Notes under the pieces: model-generated | Seen by the model: the letters and a program-made list of their open reading frames with translations, nothing else | Told to the model about the DNA's origin: nothing | The model's database searches: none | Program-made: the position numbers and the translations under genes | Origin: Chitinophaga sedimenti | GTDB lineage: Bacteria; Bacteroidota; Bacteroidia; Chitinophagales; Chitinophagaceae | NCBI RefSeq assembly: GCF_023156195.1 | Contig: NZ_JAKUKA010000001.1 | Location: forward strand, 4,650,001-4,714,000 | Direction: 5' to 3' | Length of the DNA: 64,000 bases | Part shown: positions 1-11,359 of the stretch, piece after piece | How positions within the stretch are numbered: position 1 is the stretch's first letter | Layout: each line of letters begins with the position of its first letter

Positions 1-1510
1 GGCTACATCGCCGTTCAGGGTGATGGTGCCACCCACGCATACTTCGTTAGTGCCGGCAATTACCGGTGTAGCCGGTAATGCGTTAACTGTGATGGCGGCG
101 GTATAGCTGCCGGAACAACCAGTGGCCACGGTGAGGGTATACGTAATATTCGTGGTGCCGCCGCTGATGCCGGTTACCTGGCCGGTTGCCGCATTCACAG
201 TAGCTGCCGCAGTGTTGTCGGATGTCCACACACCGCCGGTTACCGTATTATCCAGGTCCAGTACACCGCCCACGCATACGCTGTTGCCGCCGGTAAAGGC
301 AGGAACGGTAACCGCTGTATTTACCTCCATATCAAAAGTGCGGGTAGTGGCGCAACCGTTCGCGTTGGTATAAGTATAATTAATAGTCGCCGTTCCTGCG
401 CTGATGCCGGTTACTTCGCCTGTGGTGGCATCCACGGTGGCAACAGGCGCATCATCGCTGCTCCAAACACCGCCGCTCACCATATTTGCTAGGGTGGTAC
501 TGGTGCCGATGCAGATGCTATTGGTACCGGTGATCGCCGGAACTACAGGCAGTGCGCGAACATTCACTACAAAAGTAGCGGTAGCTGCACAACCGCTGGC
601 ATTGGTCACCATGTAGCTGACAGTTGCCGCACCTTCCGCCACGCCGGTTACTTCACCGGTAGTCGCGTTCACCAGTGCAATGGTTGCATCACCGCTACTC
701 CAGGTGCCACCGCCGGTGGTATTAGCCAGTACAATACTGCTGTTCACACATACGCTGTTCGCGCCGGTAATGGCAGCTACGGTAGCAGCCGGATTAACGG
801 TAATATTATAAGTACCTGCATTTGAACAGGCATATTGGTCGGTAATCGTATAAGTAATCAACGCGCTGCCCGGCGTTACACCGGTCACAGTGCCATTAGC
901 CGCACCAACAGTGGCGATGGCGGTATTATCAACAGACCATATACCACCGGTGGTGACGCTGCTCAAAGTGATCTGCTCACTTTCGCACACCCCGGTACTG
1001 CCGGCAATCACCGGAGCGGCAGGCAGGGCATGCACGGTTACAACTGCATCCGCCGCACCCGAACAGCCATTAACATCGGTTACGGTATAGGAAATAGTGG
1101 CGGTTCCCGCCGCGACGGTGGTGATCACACCATTACTAACTGTTGCCACGTTTACGTCGCTGCTGCTCCATACGCCATCGGGCGTGGCGTTCGCCAGGGT
1201 AATCGTACCACCGATGCAAACATCCGTTGTTCCTGTAGTTGGACTGATAACGCCCGGTGTGTTTACATTCAGGTTGTGAGTAGCTGCGCCTGTACAGCCA
1301 TTGGCCGTTACGCTGTAGCTGATCACTACGGCTCCTCCCGGACCACCGGCAACGCCGGTTACCAGGCCGCTTTGATCAACGGTGGCAATTGCTTCATCGC
1401 TGCTGCTCCATACACCTCCGGTGGCAGTGGTAGCCAGTTGCGTACTTGCATTGCCGCAAAGGGTAGCTGCGCCGGTAATGGCGGCCACTGTCGGCGAAGG
1501 CTTCACGGTA
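1..1510 (-). repeat. Seven tandem ~78-residue Ig-like protein repeats
   Basis: Read on the minus strand, the sequence repeats about every 232-243 bases. Each unit has the pattern VCxGxxxTLxN, then GGxWSSD..IATV, then TGxVTGVxxGTATIxYTVT, then a second Cys (GC). Unit markers fall near plus positions 1453, 1214, 985, 750, 517, 275 and 38. The two Cys per unit could form a disulfide in each domain. The DNA copies are diverged, so the array looks old, and the last copy is cut by the window edge. Confidence 0.8.
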
Positions 1511-3154
1511 ATGGATGCCGGGGCTGATACAACGGGACAACCATTGTATATACCGGATACTACCACGGGCATCTGCCGTAGGCGAATAATTATAAGTAGT
1601 GGCTGCCGTGCTTTGTAACACGGTCGTGCCGGATTTGAATTCAAAAGTCGGGTAAGCAAAACCCGATACTGCATTTAACGTTACCGGCAAGCCCGAACAT
1701 ATTTCGCTGGCCGAAGTGGTAAGGGTAACAGGTAATCCATCCACCAAAGCCTCGATACCCACTACCCCTTTATTGGAAATCGGGGTAATGAGCGAGCCGT
1801 TTTCCATAATCAGGTAGATGGGCTGAAACGCTACGTTAACGGCGTTGTAAGTATAAAACGGCGTGTAGGCGGGGCCGCTGGTCTTTTGCCCGATACCCAG
1901 GTAAAAGAGCTCGCCAGCCGGCACCTGTGTGGGAGACAAGAATTCAAAATGTTTATTGGTGCCGATATCCGCGGTAGCAATTGTGTAATCATCTGTACGA
2001 TCTAACACGATACCGTCCTTGTCCATCAATACGCCATAAATCTCATTACCCGGGGCACTTACATCGGCCGACAGGCGGATGTTTACACCTTTCACCAATA
2101 CCGGTGTAGTCGCCGGCGCACCGAATCTCGCGGCTACGATGCCAGGCCCAGCACCGTATCCCACTGCATCGGGACTCGAAATCGGTTCGTAATACTGCAT
2201 GCTGGAACAGTCGACCGTTTGCGTGGCCGATTTGCTATTGTTCGCGGGATTATCATCGGAAGGCAATGTAGCCGTTACTGTTTGCGTGCCGCTCACGTTC
2301 GTGGGCAGGTTGTTGAAGGTAACTACGGTAGTTTCGCCTGCAGGCAGCGAAGGAACTGTTTGCGTGGTACTGAAAGGATTGGCGCCGGATACTGTTACCG
2401 TCACCGGCAGATTAGTACGGTCCTGCGTGCCCCTGTTCTCTACCGCTACCCGCACCGTATTACCGGGGAAGAAGAATTTATTTTCGATCGAACGGCCCAA
2501 CAGCATGCTGTTCATCTTCACTTCGTTCGTGTAAGGATTCTCAAAACCGAATAACAACTGTGGCCGTGCACTGGCCGTACCACTCAGTGAAGCCGGTGGT
2601 GTGGCATCTGTGGGATTCGTACCCGTGCGGATGCTGCTGGCGAAAGTGGTATTCACACTGTAATTCGCGGGGGTGGTGGCAAAGGTGTTGCCGATGTATT
2701 CATACGCCACATACACACTTCCGCCGTTATAAGAAAACGCGTTCGACAGCAGGAAGGGCGCCTCTGCCGCGCCGGCGCCGTCGGGTATGTTGTAAGCGCC
2801 ATCGTATACCAGCGTCATGCCGGCCACGTCGGCGCTCCAGGTACCGGTTTTCGTCATCGCCGCATCTGTACTGTTCTGCAGGTAAAACCGCAACGTACCG
2901 TCGGCTGGCGTATTGGTGCCGCTCTGGTATACAAAACTGATCTGCGATATTTGTTTGCTCGTTGGAATATTCGTTAGTTCCGACGCCTTCAGCAACATAA
3001 TGCCACGAATGGCCCGGTGCGAAGTAGTGCCGTTGGGTGCGCGGTTCGTGTTTACATCCTGAACGGACTCGGGAACACGTTCCACTATTTCGGATTGAGC
3101 AAATGCCTGTGAACAGGTGATTACAGTTAATAACAGGAGTAGAAATTGCTTCAT
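1..3154 (-). CDS. Secreted multidomain protein with CARDB-like and Ig-like (BIG2-type) repeats, C-terminus outside window
   Basis: The protein starts at ATG 3154 with a clear Sec signal peptide (MKQFLLLLLTVITC, then AFA-Q), so the 21 codons upstream of it in the open frame are not used. Residues about 240-340 resemble a CARDB/adhesion domain (PGNTVRVAVENRGTQ, SLPAGETTVV). From about residue 500 the protein becomes a run of similar Ig-like units. The frame breaks near 1567-1569: removing one G of GGG (plus strand) joins YSPTADA to VVVSGIYNGC and opens the frame to the window edge. Such proteins are usually cell-surface or secreted adhesins of gliding Bacteroidetes; any C-terminal sorting domain would lie beyond position 1. 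Substrate and partner are unknown. Confidence 0.75.
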
Positions 3155-3596
3155 CGGCTTCCGTTTAAATGAGGTATATGGATTGAAAAAACATCCCGGG
3201 ATATCCGGAAAGTGCACCGCCCGGTGATGGCGGATAGTTTGAAAAGTTGCATAGGTCTATGTGTCATTCAACAAGTTGAAAAATACCCGCGCGCTGTCAT
3301 GCACGACCTGGCGGTCTTGGCACAGTTATGGTCAAAATAATTAGTTTGGGGGAGTTGGATGTATGTGTAAACTTGTTCAGAATCAAGCCTTTTCGCAAAC
3401 AATAATTCACAAAATTAACACTATTTTGATGTATTGTGACTAAATTTCGCCGGCAATTTGCAAGGTGCTGAGCACCATGTCTTTAAAAATATACGGTGGC
3501 GACTGGTATTTCGACCGAACCAGGTTAGCAGCGTCGCCGGATTTGCCATTTTTCCCGCCGAAACCCATTTCCCTCATAAATCGTAATTTCACGGCC
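3155..3596. other. Divergent intergenic region (442 bp)
   Basis: This AT-rich stretch separates the minus-strand surface protein from the plus-strand efflux cluster and must hold both promoters. I see no convincing TTTG/TAnnTTTG pair, no strong hairpin and no plausible small gene. A 44-codon in-frame extension upstream of 3597 lacks regulator-like sequence and was left out of the next CDS. Confidence 0.4.
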
Positions 3597-4292
3597 ATGC
3601 ATCAACTGCTCCTACTCGAAGACGACGCCAATCTCGCGGCCGACATCAGGGCCCAACTGGAACGGGAGGGCTTCCAGGTGGAAGTGCGGTATGACGGCCT
3701 GATGGCGGAAAAAACCGCACTTCGTCAGTCATTCGACTGCATTATCCTCGATATTAATGTACCCGGTAAAAACGGCTACGAAGTTTGCCGCAGCATCCGC
3801 AATGCCGGTATACCCACCCCCGTGATCATGCTCACCGCATTTGGTGAGGTAGACGACAAACTCGACGGGTTCGATAGTGGGGCCGATGATTATCTCACCA
3901 AACCCTTCTATTTCCGCGAACTGCTTGCCCGCATCAAAGCCCTGCTGAAACGCGGCGGCGCGGCGGGCGCTACGCCCAAAGTCATTACTATCGATACCTT
4001 AGAAATTGATACCGATAAAAAACAGGTGAGCCGCGCGGGACAAACACTTCACCTCACCGGCCGCGAATTCAATATCCTGTCTATGTTGGCGGCTGCGCCC
4101 GGTCAACCTGTCTCCAAAAAAGAACTGATCAGCGCCATCTGGGGCACTTCTGTAGAGGTAAATACCAATACTATCGAGGTTTTCATCAATTCCCTCAGGA
4201 ATAAGATCGATAAAAACCAGCCGGTAAAACTCATTCATACCCGCTTCGGATTCGGGTACTACATCAGCACCACGTCTCATGAAGCTTCGTAA
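3597..4292 (+). CDS. OmpR/PhoB-family response regulator
   Basis: This 231-residue DNA-binding response regulator has a receiver domain (residues 1-115) and a winged-helix effector domain (about 135-228). Acidic pocket D9/D10, phospho-acceptor D52 (IILDINVPGKNG), switch T80 and invariant K102 (TKPF) are all present. The start at 3597 puts MHQLLLLEDD directly at the N-terminus, as is usual; longer starts add unrelated sequence. It overlaps the kinase gene by 14 bases. The next genes encode a CzcA-type efflux system, so by the CusRS/CzcRS precedent it probably activates that operon in response to a metal. The inducing ion cannot be read from the sequence. Confidence 0.93.
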   Translation: MHQLLLLEDDANLAADIRAQLEREGFQVEVRYDGLMAEKTALRQSFDCIILDINVPGKNGYEVCRSIRNAGIPTPVIMLTAFGEVDDKLDGFDSGADDYLTKPFYFRELLARIKALLKRGGAAGATPKVITIDTLEIDTDKKQVSRAGQTLHLTGREFNILSMLAAAPGQPVSKKELISAIWGTSVEVNTNTIEVFINSLRNKIDKNQPVKLIHTRFGFGYYISTTSHEAS

Positions 4293-5637
4293 AAAGATAC
4301 TGCGGTCATTTTCCTTCTTCTTTATTTTGATACTCGGTCTTACGCTGAGCAGCGTGTACTATGTATCTTCGCTCAACCGGCAGCAGGAGTTCTATCAACG
4401 TATCAAAGACCTGAATATGACGGTGCTCAAACTGTTAACCACAGCAGAACGCATCGACAAAAGCCTGATCGATAATTTCGACGAAACCACGATCTATTCT
4501 CTTCATGATGAAAAAATATTACTGTTCGACAGTACCGGCAAAAACATTTACACCAGTATAGACGATGCCAAAATCCCCTATGCACGCGGCCTGCTGCGGG
4601 AATTGCGGGACAAGGGAAGAAAGGAAGTGACAGAAAGCGAAGATGAATTCGATGTGGTAGCCCACACGATCTATTATAACGGCAAGAAATACTTTGCGAT
4701 TGGCAAAGCGTACGACCGCGCCGGCCGCGAAAGCCTCCGGTTCCTGGGCTGGCTGCTGCTGATCATCTTTATTATTTCACTGGCCCTGTCGTTTGTCGCC
4801 ACCCTCTTTTTATCAAAGCAAATTACAGCACCGATTACCCAGCTCACCCGGCAGGTACGCCGTATTTCCGCGCCCAACCTGGCAAAGGTCGTCGTTGATG
4901 ACAATACAGAAGAAATCAACTCACTTACCGATGGTTTCAATGATATGCTTAGTCGCGTGGACGAGGCATTTGCCTACCAGAAGAACTTTATCCAGCACGT
5001 ATCGCACGAGTTAAAACCGATCGCCGTGCTGATGGCCAATATCGAACGCGGCCTGCACGACGAGGCGCCCGAAGTGCAACGGCAGCGCCTCGAATTCCAA
5101 AAAGAGGGACTGATGCAGCTGGCGGCCATGATCAATACTCTTATTGAAATATCGCGTTATGAGAACGCCACGCCGCAAACCTTCCCTGGCGTCGCACATA
5201 TCGACGAGCTGCTGTTCGAATGCACGGACGAGTTACAGGTATTATACCCGCACAGCCGCTTTGAAATAGACATGGGCGCCAACATCGAAAGCACCGACGA
5301 CCTGGAAGTACCCGGCAATCCGCGTATGCTGAAGCTCGCCTTCTACAATCTGCTCAAAAATGCCGTGGACTATGCCGCCGACGGGGCTGCACAAATCCGC
5401 CTGAGCCGGCAGGACGGTCAGCTGATCGTCCGTATCCGCAATAATGGCGATACCTTAACACCGGCCGAGCAACCCTTCCTGTTCGGTTACTTCTTCCGCG
5501 GAAACAACAGCCGTAACCGCAGCGGGCTTGGACTGGGCCTTGTGATGGTGTCGCGCATCCTGCATTTGCACGCGGCCGATATCCGCTATTCTGTGGACGA
5601 CGGGATGAACTGTTTTACCCTCCGCCTCCCGCATTAA
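4279..5637 (+). CDS. Membrane sensor histidine kinase (HAMP, HisKA, HATPase)
   Basis: This 452-residue inner-membrane kinase is paired with the preceding regulator, their genes overlapping by 14 bases. It has TM helices at about 11-30 and 155-178 around a periplasmic sensor of roughly 120 residues. A HAMP region follows, then HisKA with H243 in VSHELKP, N-box FYNLLKNAVDYA and G-box GLGLGLVMVSR. The H-box reads HELKP rather than the common HELRTP, an allowed variant. The periplasmic part has no Cys- or His-rich cluster that would name the ligand. Context with TolC/HlyD/CzcA suggests sensing of a metal ion or envelope stress. Confidence 0.9.
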   Translation: MKLRKKILRSFSFFFILILGLTLSSVYYVSSLNRQQEFYQRIKDLNMTVLKLLTTAERIDKSLIDNFDETTIYSLHDEKILLFDSTGKNIYTSIDDAKIPYARGLLRELRDKGRKEVTESEDEFDVVAHTIYYNGKKYFAIGKAYDRAGRESLRFLGWLLLIIFIISLALSFVATLFLSKQITAPITQLTRQVRRISAPNLAKVVVDDNTEEINSLTDGFNDMLSRVDEAFAYQKNFIQHVSHELKPIAVLMANIERGLHDEAPEVQRQRLEFQKEGLMQLAAMINTLIEISRYENATPQTFPGVAHIDELLFECTDELQVLYPHSRFEIDMGANIESTDDLEVPGNPRMLKLAFYNLLKNAVDYAADGAAQIRLSRQDGQLIVRIRNNGDTLTPAEQPFLFGYFFRGNNSRNRSGLGLGLVMVSRILHLHAADIRYSVDDGMNCFTLRLPH

Positions 5638-5693
5638 GGAGATCTTTATCCATATTAAGCAAATCTTAAGTCCGTTCTCGCCAATATTGCGGG

Positions 5694-6938
5694 ATGAAAT
5701 ATTTGCCGTATATCATGCTGCTGGCGGCGCCTTTCACCACTATGGGCCAGGCGCCACTTTCGGTAACGCCGGAACAGGCCGACAGCATCTTTCTGAAAGA
5801 AAACCTGTTACTGCTGGCCGAGCAGTACAACATCAGCGCGCAGGAAGCGCTGATCATTCAGGCCAAAGCCTATCCCAACCCGCAAATCAGTGCAGAACTC
5901 CATACCTGGGATACCGACAACCGCAAACCGTTCCTGTTGGGCCAAAACGGTGAAAAGGTTTTTTCCTTTGATCAATTACTGCTGCTCGGCGGCAAACGAA
6001 AAACATCTATCGCCATCGCCAGGCAAAACAAGGAGCTGGCTGCGGCCGAGCTGGGCGAATTATTACGCGGACTGCGCCAACAACTGCATAACAACCTGCT
6101 GTCGCTCTACCAGCAACAACACGTGATCGCGAACTACGACCGCCAGTTATCGGCGCTCGACACCCTCATTAAACGGTTTGGTGAACAGGCGGATAAGGGT
6201 AATCTTCCTCTGCAGGAAGTAGTGCGCCTCAAATCTGTTTACCTGAAAATTAATAACGACCGCTCCGAAATGGCGGCACAGGAAGTGGACGCTTTACAAA
6301 ACCTGCAACTGTTATTACAAAGACCGTCCCTTATTCACCCCGTGATAGCGCCGGAAGCTTTTGATAAGTTGTTGCAGCTGGCCGATACGGAGCAGCTGTT
6401 CCGGCTGGCGATGGAACATCGTCCGGATGTACAGCTCACCAAAGGGCAGCAATCACTGGCGCAATTGCAACTGAGCCTGGAGAAACGGCAACGCGTGCCC
6501 GACCTGAACCTTGGGTTCAGTTACGACCAGCAGGGTAACGCCTGGCGCAACCAATACATGACCACATTCGGCATCCCACTGCCGCTGTGGGACCGGAACA
6601 AAGGCAACATCCGCGCGGCCGAGGCGGGACTGAAAGCCACGGCTGTTTACAGCAAACAAAAAGAATCGGAAGTGCGCGCGGAAGTATTTGCAGCCTGGCA
6701 GCATATGTCGCGCAGCATGAAGGAATACATCAAAGTAAAAGATCTGTACACCAACGATTTTGATGAGGTGTTAAAAGGTATCAATGCCAACTTTCTCCGC
6801 CGCAACATTACCATTCTCGAGTTCGTGGACTTCCCGGAATCGTATAACGAATCGCTCACGGAGTTTGAACGGGTGAAGAACCAGCTGGCCGCTGCCGCTG
6901 CACAAATTAATTATGTAACCGCTACCAATGTTTACTAG
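5694..6938 (+). CDS. TolC-family outer-membrane efflux protein
   Basis: This 414-residue outer-membrane channel subunit is the exit duct of the tripartite RND pump encoded with it. It starts with a signal peptide (MKYLPYIMLLAAPFTTMGQ). The body has the long alpha-helical pattern of the family (ALIIQAKAYPNPQISAEL; LPLWDRNKGNIRAAEAGL), and the size matches CusC/CzcC relatives. The gene begins 56 bases after the kinase stop, so the regulators and the pump may be co-transcribed. Its end overlaps or abuts the HlyD gene. Confidence 0.9.
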   Translation: MKYLPYIMLLAAPFTTMGQAPLSVTPEQADSIFLKENLLLLAEQYNISAQEALIIQAKAYPNPQISAELHTWDTDNRKPFLLGQNGEKVFSFDQLLLLGGKRKTSIAIARQNKELAAAELGELLRGLRQQLHNNLLSLYQQQHVIANYDRQLSALDTLIKRFGEQADKGNLPLQEVVRLKSVYLKINNDRSEMAAQEVDALQNLQLLLQRPSLIHPVIAPEAFDKLLQLADTEQLFRLAMEHRPDVQLTKGQQSLAQLQLSLEKRQRVPDLNLGFSYDQQGNAWRNQYMTTFGIPLPLWDRNKGNIRAAEAGLKATAVYSKQKESEVRAEVFAAWQHMSRSMKEYIKVKDLYTNDFDEVLKGINANFLRRNITILEFVDFPESYNESLTEFERVKNQLAAAAAQINYVTATNVY

Positions 6939-6945
6939 TCAGAAT

Positions 6946-8025
6946 ATGAGATACCTTTTATGCACCGCACTGCTGGCCGCACTGGCCACCAGCTGCAAAC
7001 AGAGCGTGAAGCACGAAGAGGCCAACTGGAGCTTTTCACTGAGCGACAGTATGATGGCCCGCTGCGAATTTGCTATTGCGCAGCTGTCGGACGTACGCAA
7101 CGAACTGAAGTTATTTGGCAAAGTAGCCGCCGACAATAACCGGCTGGCCCAGGTATATCCGCTCGTGGGCGGCAACGTGATGAAAATTAACGTGGAGCTG
7201 GGAGATTATGTAAAACAGGGCCAGGTACTGGCCGTGGTACGAAGCGGTGAAGTAGCCGACTTTCAGCGCCAGCAACTGGATGCTAATGCCGATGTGGCAC
7301 TCGCCGAAAAGAATTACCAGGTAGCCCAGGAACTGTTCGAAGGCAAACTGAATTCAGAAAAAGATGTTACGGCGGCCGCCCGGGAACTGGATAAAGCGAA
7401 AGCCGAACAGACCCGCATTAATGAAATATACCACATCTATAGCCTGAAAAATGGCTCTGTCCTCGACATCACGGCGCCGATCAGCGGATTTATTGTATCG
7501 AAAAACATCAACCAGAACGAAGCATTACGCAGTGACAAAACCGATGCGTTATTCTCCATCGCTCAAATTGACGAGGTGTGGGTACTGGCGAATGTGAACG
7601 AAACCGACATTTCGCGTGTGGCCGTGGGTTATGAGGCGGATGTCAATACTATGAGCTACGAGGGCAAAACCTTTCATGGCAAGGTAGACCGGATATTCAA
7701 TGCGATTGATCCGGATACCAAAGCCATGAAGGTATTGGTACGTATCCCTAACAAAGATCTGCTGCTGAAGCCGGAAATGAGCGCCTCTGTAACCCTCCGC
7801 TTTTCTGAAAAACAAAAGCTGGTAGCCGTTCCTTCTTCCTCCATCATCTTTGATAAAAGCAAAAACTGGACGATGGTATTTAAGGACCGCAACAACATCG
7901 AAACGCGGCAGGTAAAGGTTTACAGCCAGGTAGGCGACGTTACTTATATCGCCGAAGGACTGCAGGAGAACGAAAAAGTGATTTCCCGGAACGGAATGAT
8001 GGTGTATGACGCATTAAACGACTAA
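6946..8025 (+). CDS. RND efflux periplasmic adaptor (HlyD/CusB type) lipoprotein
   Basis: This adaptor links the inner-membrane pump to the TolC channel. Start 6946 gives a clean lipoprotein signal (LLAALATSC, lipobox ATSC); an in-frame ATG at 6928, overlapping the tolC stop, is the alternative. Barrel-sandwich halves are visible (NVMKINVELGDYVKQGQVLAVV and TAPISGFIVSKNINQNEAL), separated by an alpha-helical hairpin, followed by a beta-barrel segment (VWVLANVNETDISRVAVG). No Met-rich N-terminal metal-binding tail is seen, so cation choice is open. Confidence 0.9.
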   Translation: MRYLLCTALLAALATSCKQSVKHEEANWSFSLSDSMMARCEFAIAQLSDVRNELKLFGKVAADNNRLAQVYPLVGGNVMKINVELGDYVKQGQVLAVVRSGEVADFQRQQLDANADVALAEKNYQVAQELFEGKLNSEKDVTAAARELDKAKAEQTRINEIYHIYSLKNGSVLDITAPISGFIVSKNINQNEALRSDKTDALFSIAQIDEVWVLANVNETDISRVAVGYEADVNTMSYEGKTFHGKVDRIFNAIDPDTKAMKVLVRIPNKDLLLKPEMSASVTLRFSEKQKLVAVPSSSIIFDKSKNWTMVFKDRNNIETRQVKVYSQVGDVTYIAEGLQENEKVISRNGMMVYDALND

Positions 8026-8026
8026 C

Positions 8027-11000
8027 ATGAACAAATTCATCAAGAATATCATCGGCTTTTCGCTCCGCAATAAACTGTTCGTTTTCTTCGCCACCGCACT
8101 GCTGGCTATCGCCGGCTGGATCAGCTACCTGAACATTCCGCTGGAAGCTTTCCCTGATGTAACCAATACGCAGATCACCGTGGTAACCGAATGGAACGGG
8201 CGCAGTGCGGAGGAGGTGGAACGGTTTGTGACCACGCCTATCGAAATAGCGATGAACGCCGTGCAAAAGAAGACCAGTGTACGCAGTGTCACCATGTTCG
8301 GCTTATCTGTAATCAAAATTATTTTTGAAGATGATGTGGAAGATTTTTTCGCACGACAGCAGGTAAACAACCTGTTGCACAACGTGCAGCTTCCGGAAGA
8401 GGTAGAGCCCGATGTTCAGCCGCCCTACGGTCCTACCGGCGAAATTTACCGCTACATCTTAAAGAGTGAAAAACGGGACACCCGTGAATTGTTAACGCTG
8501 CAGAACTGGGTGATCGACCGTCAGCTGCGCGCAGTACCCGGAGTGGCCGATATCGTCGCCTTTGGCGGACAGGAAAAGATTTACGAGATATCTGTAGACC
8601 CGGTAAAGATCCAGAAGTATTCACTCACCCCGCTGCAGGTATATGAAGCGGTGACCAAAGCCAACCTGAACGTGGGCGGCGACGTGATCGAGAAAGCCGG
8701 TCAGGCTTATGTAGTGCGTGGCTTAGGCTTGCTCAACACCACCCGCGATATCGAAAATACCATCGTAGCGACTTATAATGACAACCCGGTGCTGGTGAAA
8801 AATATCGCTACCGTCATGGAGTCGAGCGCTACGCGTGTAGGACAGGTGGGCCTGAACGACCAGGACGACGTGGTGGAAGGCATCATCGTGATGCGCAAGG
8901 ATGAAAACCCGGCAGAAGTACTGGCCCGTGTAAAAAGCAAAATCACAGAAATCAATGCCAAGGTACTGCCGCACGATGTGAAAATGGAAATGTTCTACGA
9001 CCGCGACAACCTCATGTACTGCACCCATACGGTGATGCATAACCTCGTGGAAGGCATCATCTTCGTAACAGTGATCGTATTCATCTTCATGGCCGACTGG
9101 CGTACCACGCTCACCGTGTCTATTATTATTCCGCTTGCACTGCTCTTCGCTTTCATGTGTCTGAAAATAAAAGGCATGAGCGCCAACTTATTATCGTTGG
9201 GGGCGGTAGACTTCGGGATCATCATTGATGGCGCCGTGGTGATGGTGGAAGGCCTGTTTGTGGCGCTGGACCACCGTGCGCACAAGTATGGCATGGAGCG
9301 CTTCAACAAACTGTCTAAACTGGGGCTGATCAAACGCACCGGCGCGGGTTTGGGTAAAGCAGTATTCTTCTCTAAGTTGATTATTATTTCCGCCCTGCTG
9401 CCCATCTTCGCTTTCCAGAAGGTAGAAGGCAAAATGTTTTCGCCGCTGGCGTGGACGCTGGGCTTTGCACTGCTGGGCGCCTTATTATTCACACTGACAT
9501 TAGTACCTGTATTGGTATCTATCCTGCTGCGGAAGAATGTGCGCGAAAAGAACAATCCTTTCGTGAACTTTTTAACCGCATTGTAGGAGGTGGTTTCGCT
9601 GTCACCTTTAAACATAAACGCGCCAGTGTACTCATTTCTATCGGCGTACTCGCCCTTTCGCTGTTCTCTACACGCTGGCTCGGTACAGAGTTTCTGCCAC
9701 AGCTGAACGAAGGCGCGTTGTGGGTGACCGCCGAACTGCCTATGAGTTTATCGCTGCCGGAAAGCGTAAACATGGCCAAAACACTACGCCGCGATTTGCA
9801 GTCGTTCCCGGAAGTGAGTAATGTGTTGTCACAAACAGGTCGCTCCAATGACGGTACCGATCCAAATGGTTTTTACTTCCTGCAATTCCAGGTGGATCTG
9901 AAGCCGAAAGAGGAGTGGACGCGCAAAATCACGGTAGATGAACTGATTGGCGAGATGGATAAAAAACTGGGGCAGTACCAGGGTATCCTGTACAACTACT
10001 CTCAACCGGTGAGCGATAATGTGGCCGAAGCCGTAGCCGGCTTTAAGGCGAGCAACGGTATCAAAATATATGGCGATGACCTGGCTAAGCTGGACGAGCT
10101 CGCGAACAAGGTAATGGCCGAAGTAAAGGATATCGAAGGTATTAAGGACCTGGGCATCCTCCGTAACATTGGTCAGCCCGAGATCAGCGTATCACTTGAC
10201 GAGGAAAAGATGGCTATTTACGGCGTACAGAAGGCAGATGCGCAGAGCATCATCGAAATGGCGATCGGCGGTAAAACAGCAACGGAGAAGTACGAAGGGG
10301 AGCGCAAGTTCCCGGTGCGCATCCGTTACGAAAAGGAATACCGTAAAAACGAAGACGACATCATGCAGCTCCGCGTACCCACGGTACGTGGCGAAAACAT
10401 CCCGCTGAAAGAAATCTCCGACCTGTCGAAAGTAACCGGCCCTGCGTTCATTTACCGGGACAACACCAAACGTTTCATCGGTATCAAGTTCTCCATCCGC
10501 GACCGTGACCTGGGCAGCACCATTGCCGAAGCACAGGCGCGCGTACAAAAGAACATCGACCTGCCATCGGGCTACAGCATTGGCTGGACGGGCGAATTCG
10601 AAAACCAGGTACGTGCCACTTCCCGCCTCGGACAAGTAGTACCCATCAGCCTAATCATGATTTTCGTATTGCTGTTCATCATGTTCGGCAATATCGGCGA
10701 CGCCTCGCTGGTATTGGCCAATGTGCCCTTCGCGCTCATCGGCGGCATACTGGCCTTACACCTGGCCGGCATGAACTTCGGGATCTCTGCGGGTGTAGGC
10801 TTCATTGCGTTGTTCGGCATCTGCGTACAAAACGGTGTGATCCTCATTTCGGAATTCCACAATAACCTGAAACAACGCATGGATTTGGTGAAAGCCATTT
10901 TCGAAGGCGTAAAGACCAGGACCAGACCAGTAATCATGACCGCGCTGATGGCCGCTTTAGGTCTTACACCAGCCGCTATGAGCACCGGCATCGGCTCGGA

Positions 11001-11112
11001 ATCGCAGAAACCGCTGGCGATCGTGATCATTGGCGGCCTGGTATCCGCCACGCTCTTTACATTACTCGTATTCCCCATTTTCTATTACTGGGCGGTACGT
11101 AAAAACATATGA
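8027..11112 (+). CDS. CzcA/CusA-family RND heavy-metal efflux pump
   Basis: This inner-membrane proton-driven pump is about 1028 residues long. The heavy-metal RND signature DFGIIIDGAVVMVEG is present in TM4, and the N-terminus carries the usual FRNK-like start (FSLRNKLFVFF) and the porter motif LEAFPDVTNTQI. The frame is interrupted at 9569-9573, where a run of five T needs a sixth. With it, VNFFNRIVGGGFAVTF continues into the second half (RASVLISIGVLAL). I regard this as a consensus error, not a pseudogene. It begins one base after the adaptor stop, so translation is coupled. Confidence 0.9.
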
Positions 11113-11205
11113 ATCTTTAGATGCTGTTAGTGCAGATTGGTTTTAGTAGTGTGGTTGTTTTAGCGCCGGACCGGGGGATTTTCCCTGGTCTTCTTAACAC
11201 CACCG

Positions 11206-11231
11206 CTGTAAAGTAGCGTAACACTTTACAG
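11206..11231. repeat. Inverted repeat, 9-bp perfect stem
   Basis: CTGTAAAGT at 11206-11214 and ACTTTACAG at 11223-11231 form a perfect 9-bp stem with an 8-base loop. It lies in the convergent region between the efflux pump and pnkp. There is no T-run next to it, so it is not a simple terminator; it may be an operator or an RNA-processing hairpin. Confidence 0.5.
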
Positions 11232-11260
11232 CCCTCGTAGTGTAATTTTTATTTTTGATG

Positions 11261-11290
11261 AGCCGGGAGAGTCTTCTCCTGGCTTTTTTT
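11261..11290 (+). terminator. Rho-independent terminator of the efflux operon
   Basis: AGCCGGGAGA / TCTCCTGGCT (10 bp, one G-T pair, 4-base loop) is followed by seven T. It lies 150 bases after the czcA-type stop and ends plus-strand transcription. Confidence 0.85.
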
Positions 11291-11300
11291 GGCGTGCCGT

Positions 11301-11337
11301 AAAGAAAAACGCTCCGGTTTGTTTTACAACCGAAGCG
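11301..11337 (-). terminator. Rho-independent terminator of the pnkp-hen1 operon
   Basis: On the minus strand CGCTTCGGTT pairs with AACCGGAGCG across a 7-base loop and is followed by GTTTTTCTTT. It lies just after the pnkp stop at 11360. Confidence 0.85.
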
Positions 11338-11359
11338 CTTTCTTTTTATGTTGATGTAA

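Noticed and set aside
1..1510. CRISPR-like reading of the regular 235-base spacing
   Set aside because: Repeats are long, diverged and in one protein frame, with no short identical units or spacers.
835..1527. Plus-strand 230-codon ORF
   Set aside because: It is the complement of the Ig-like repeat region, low in normal protein character and without a start context.
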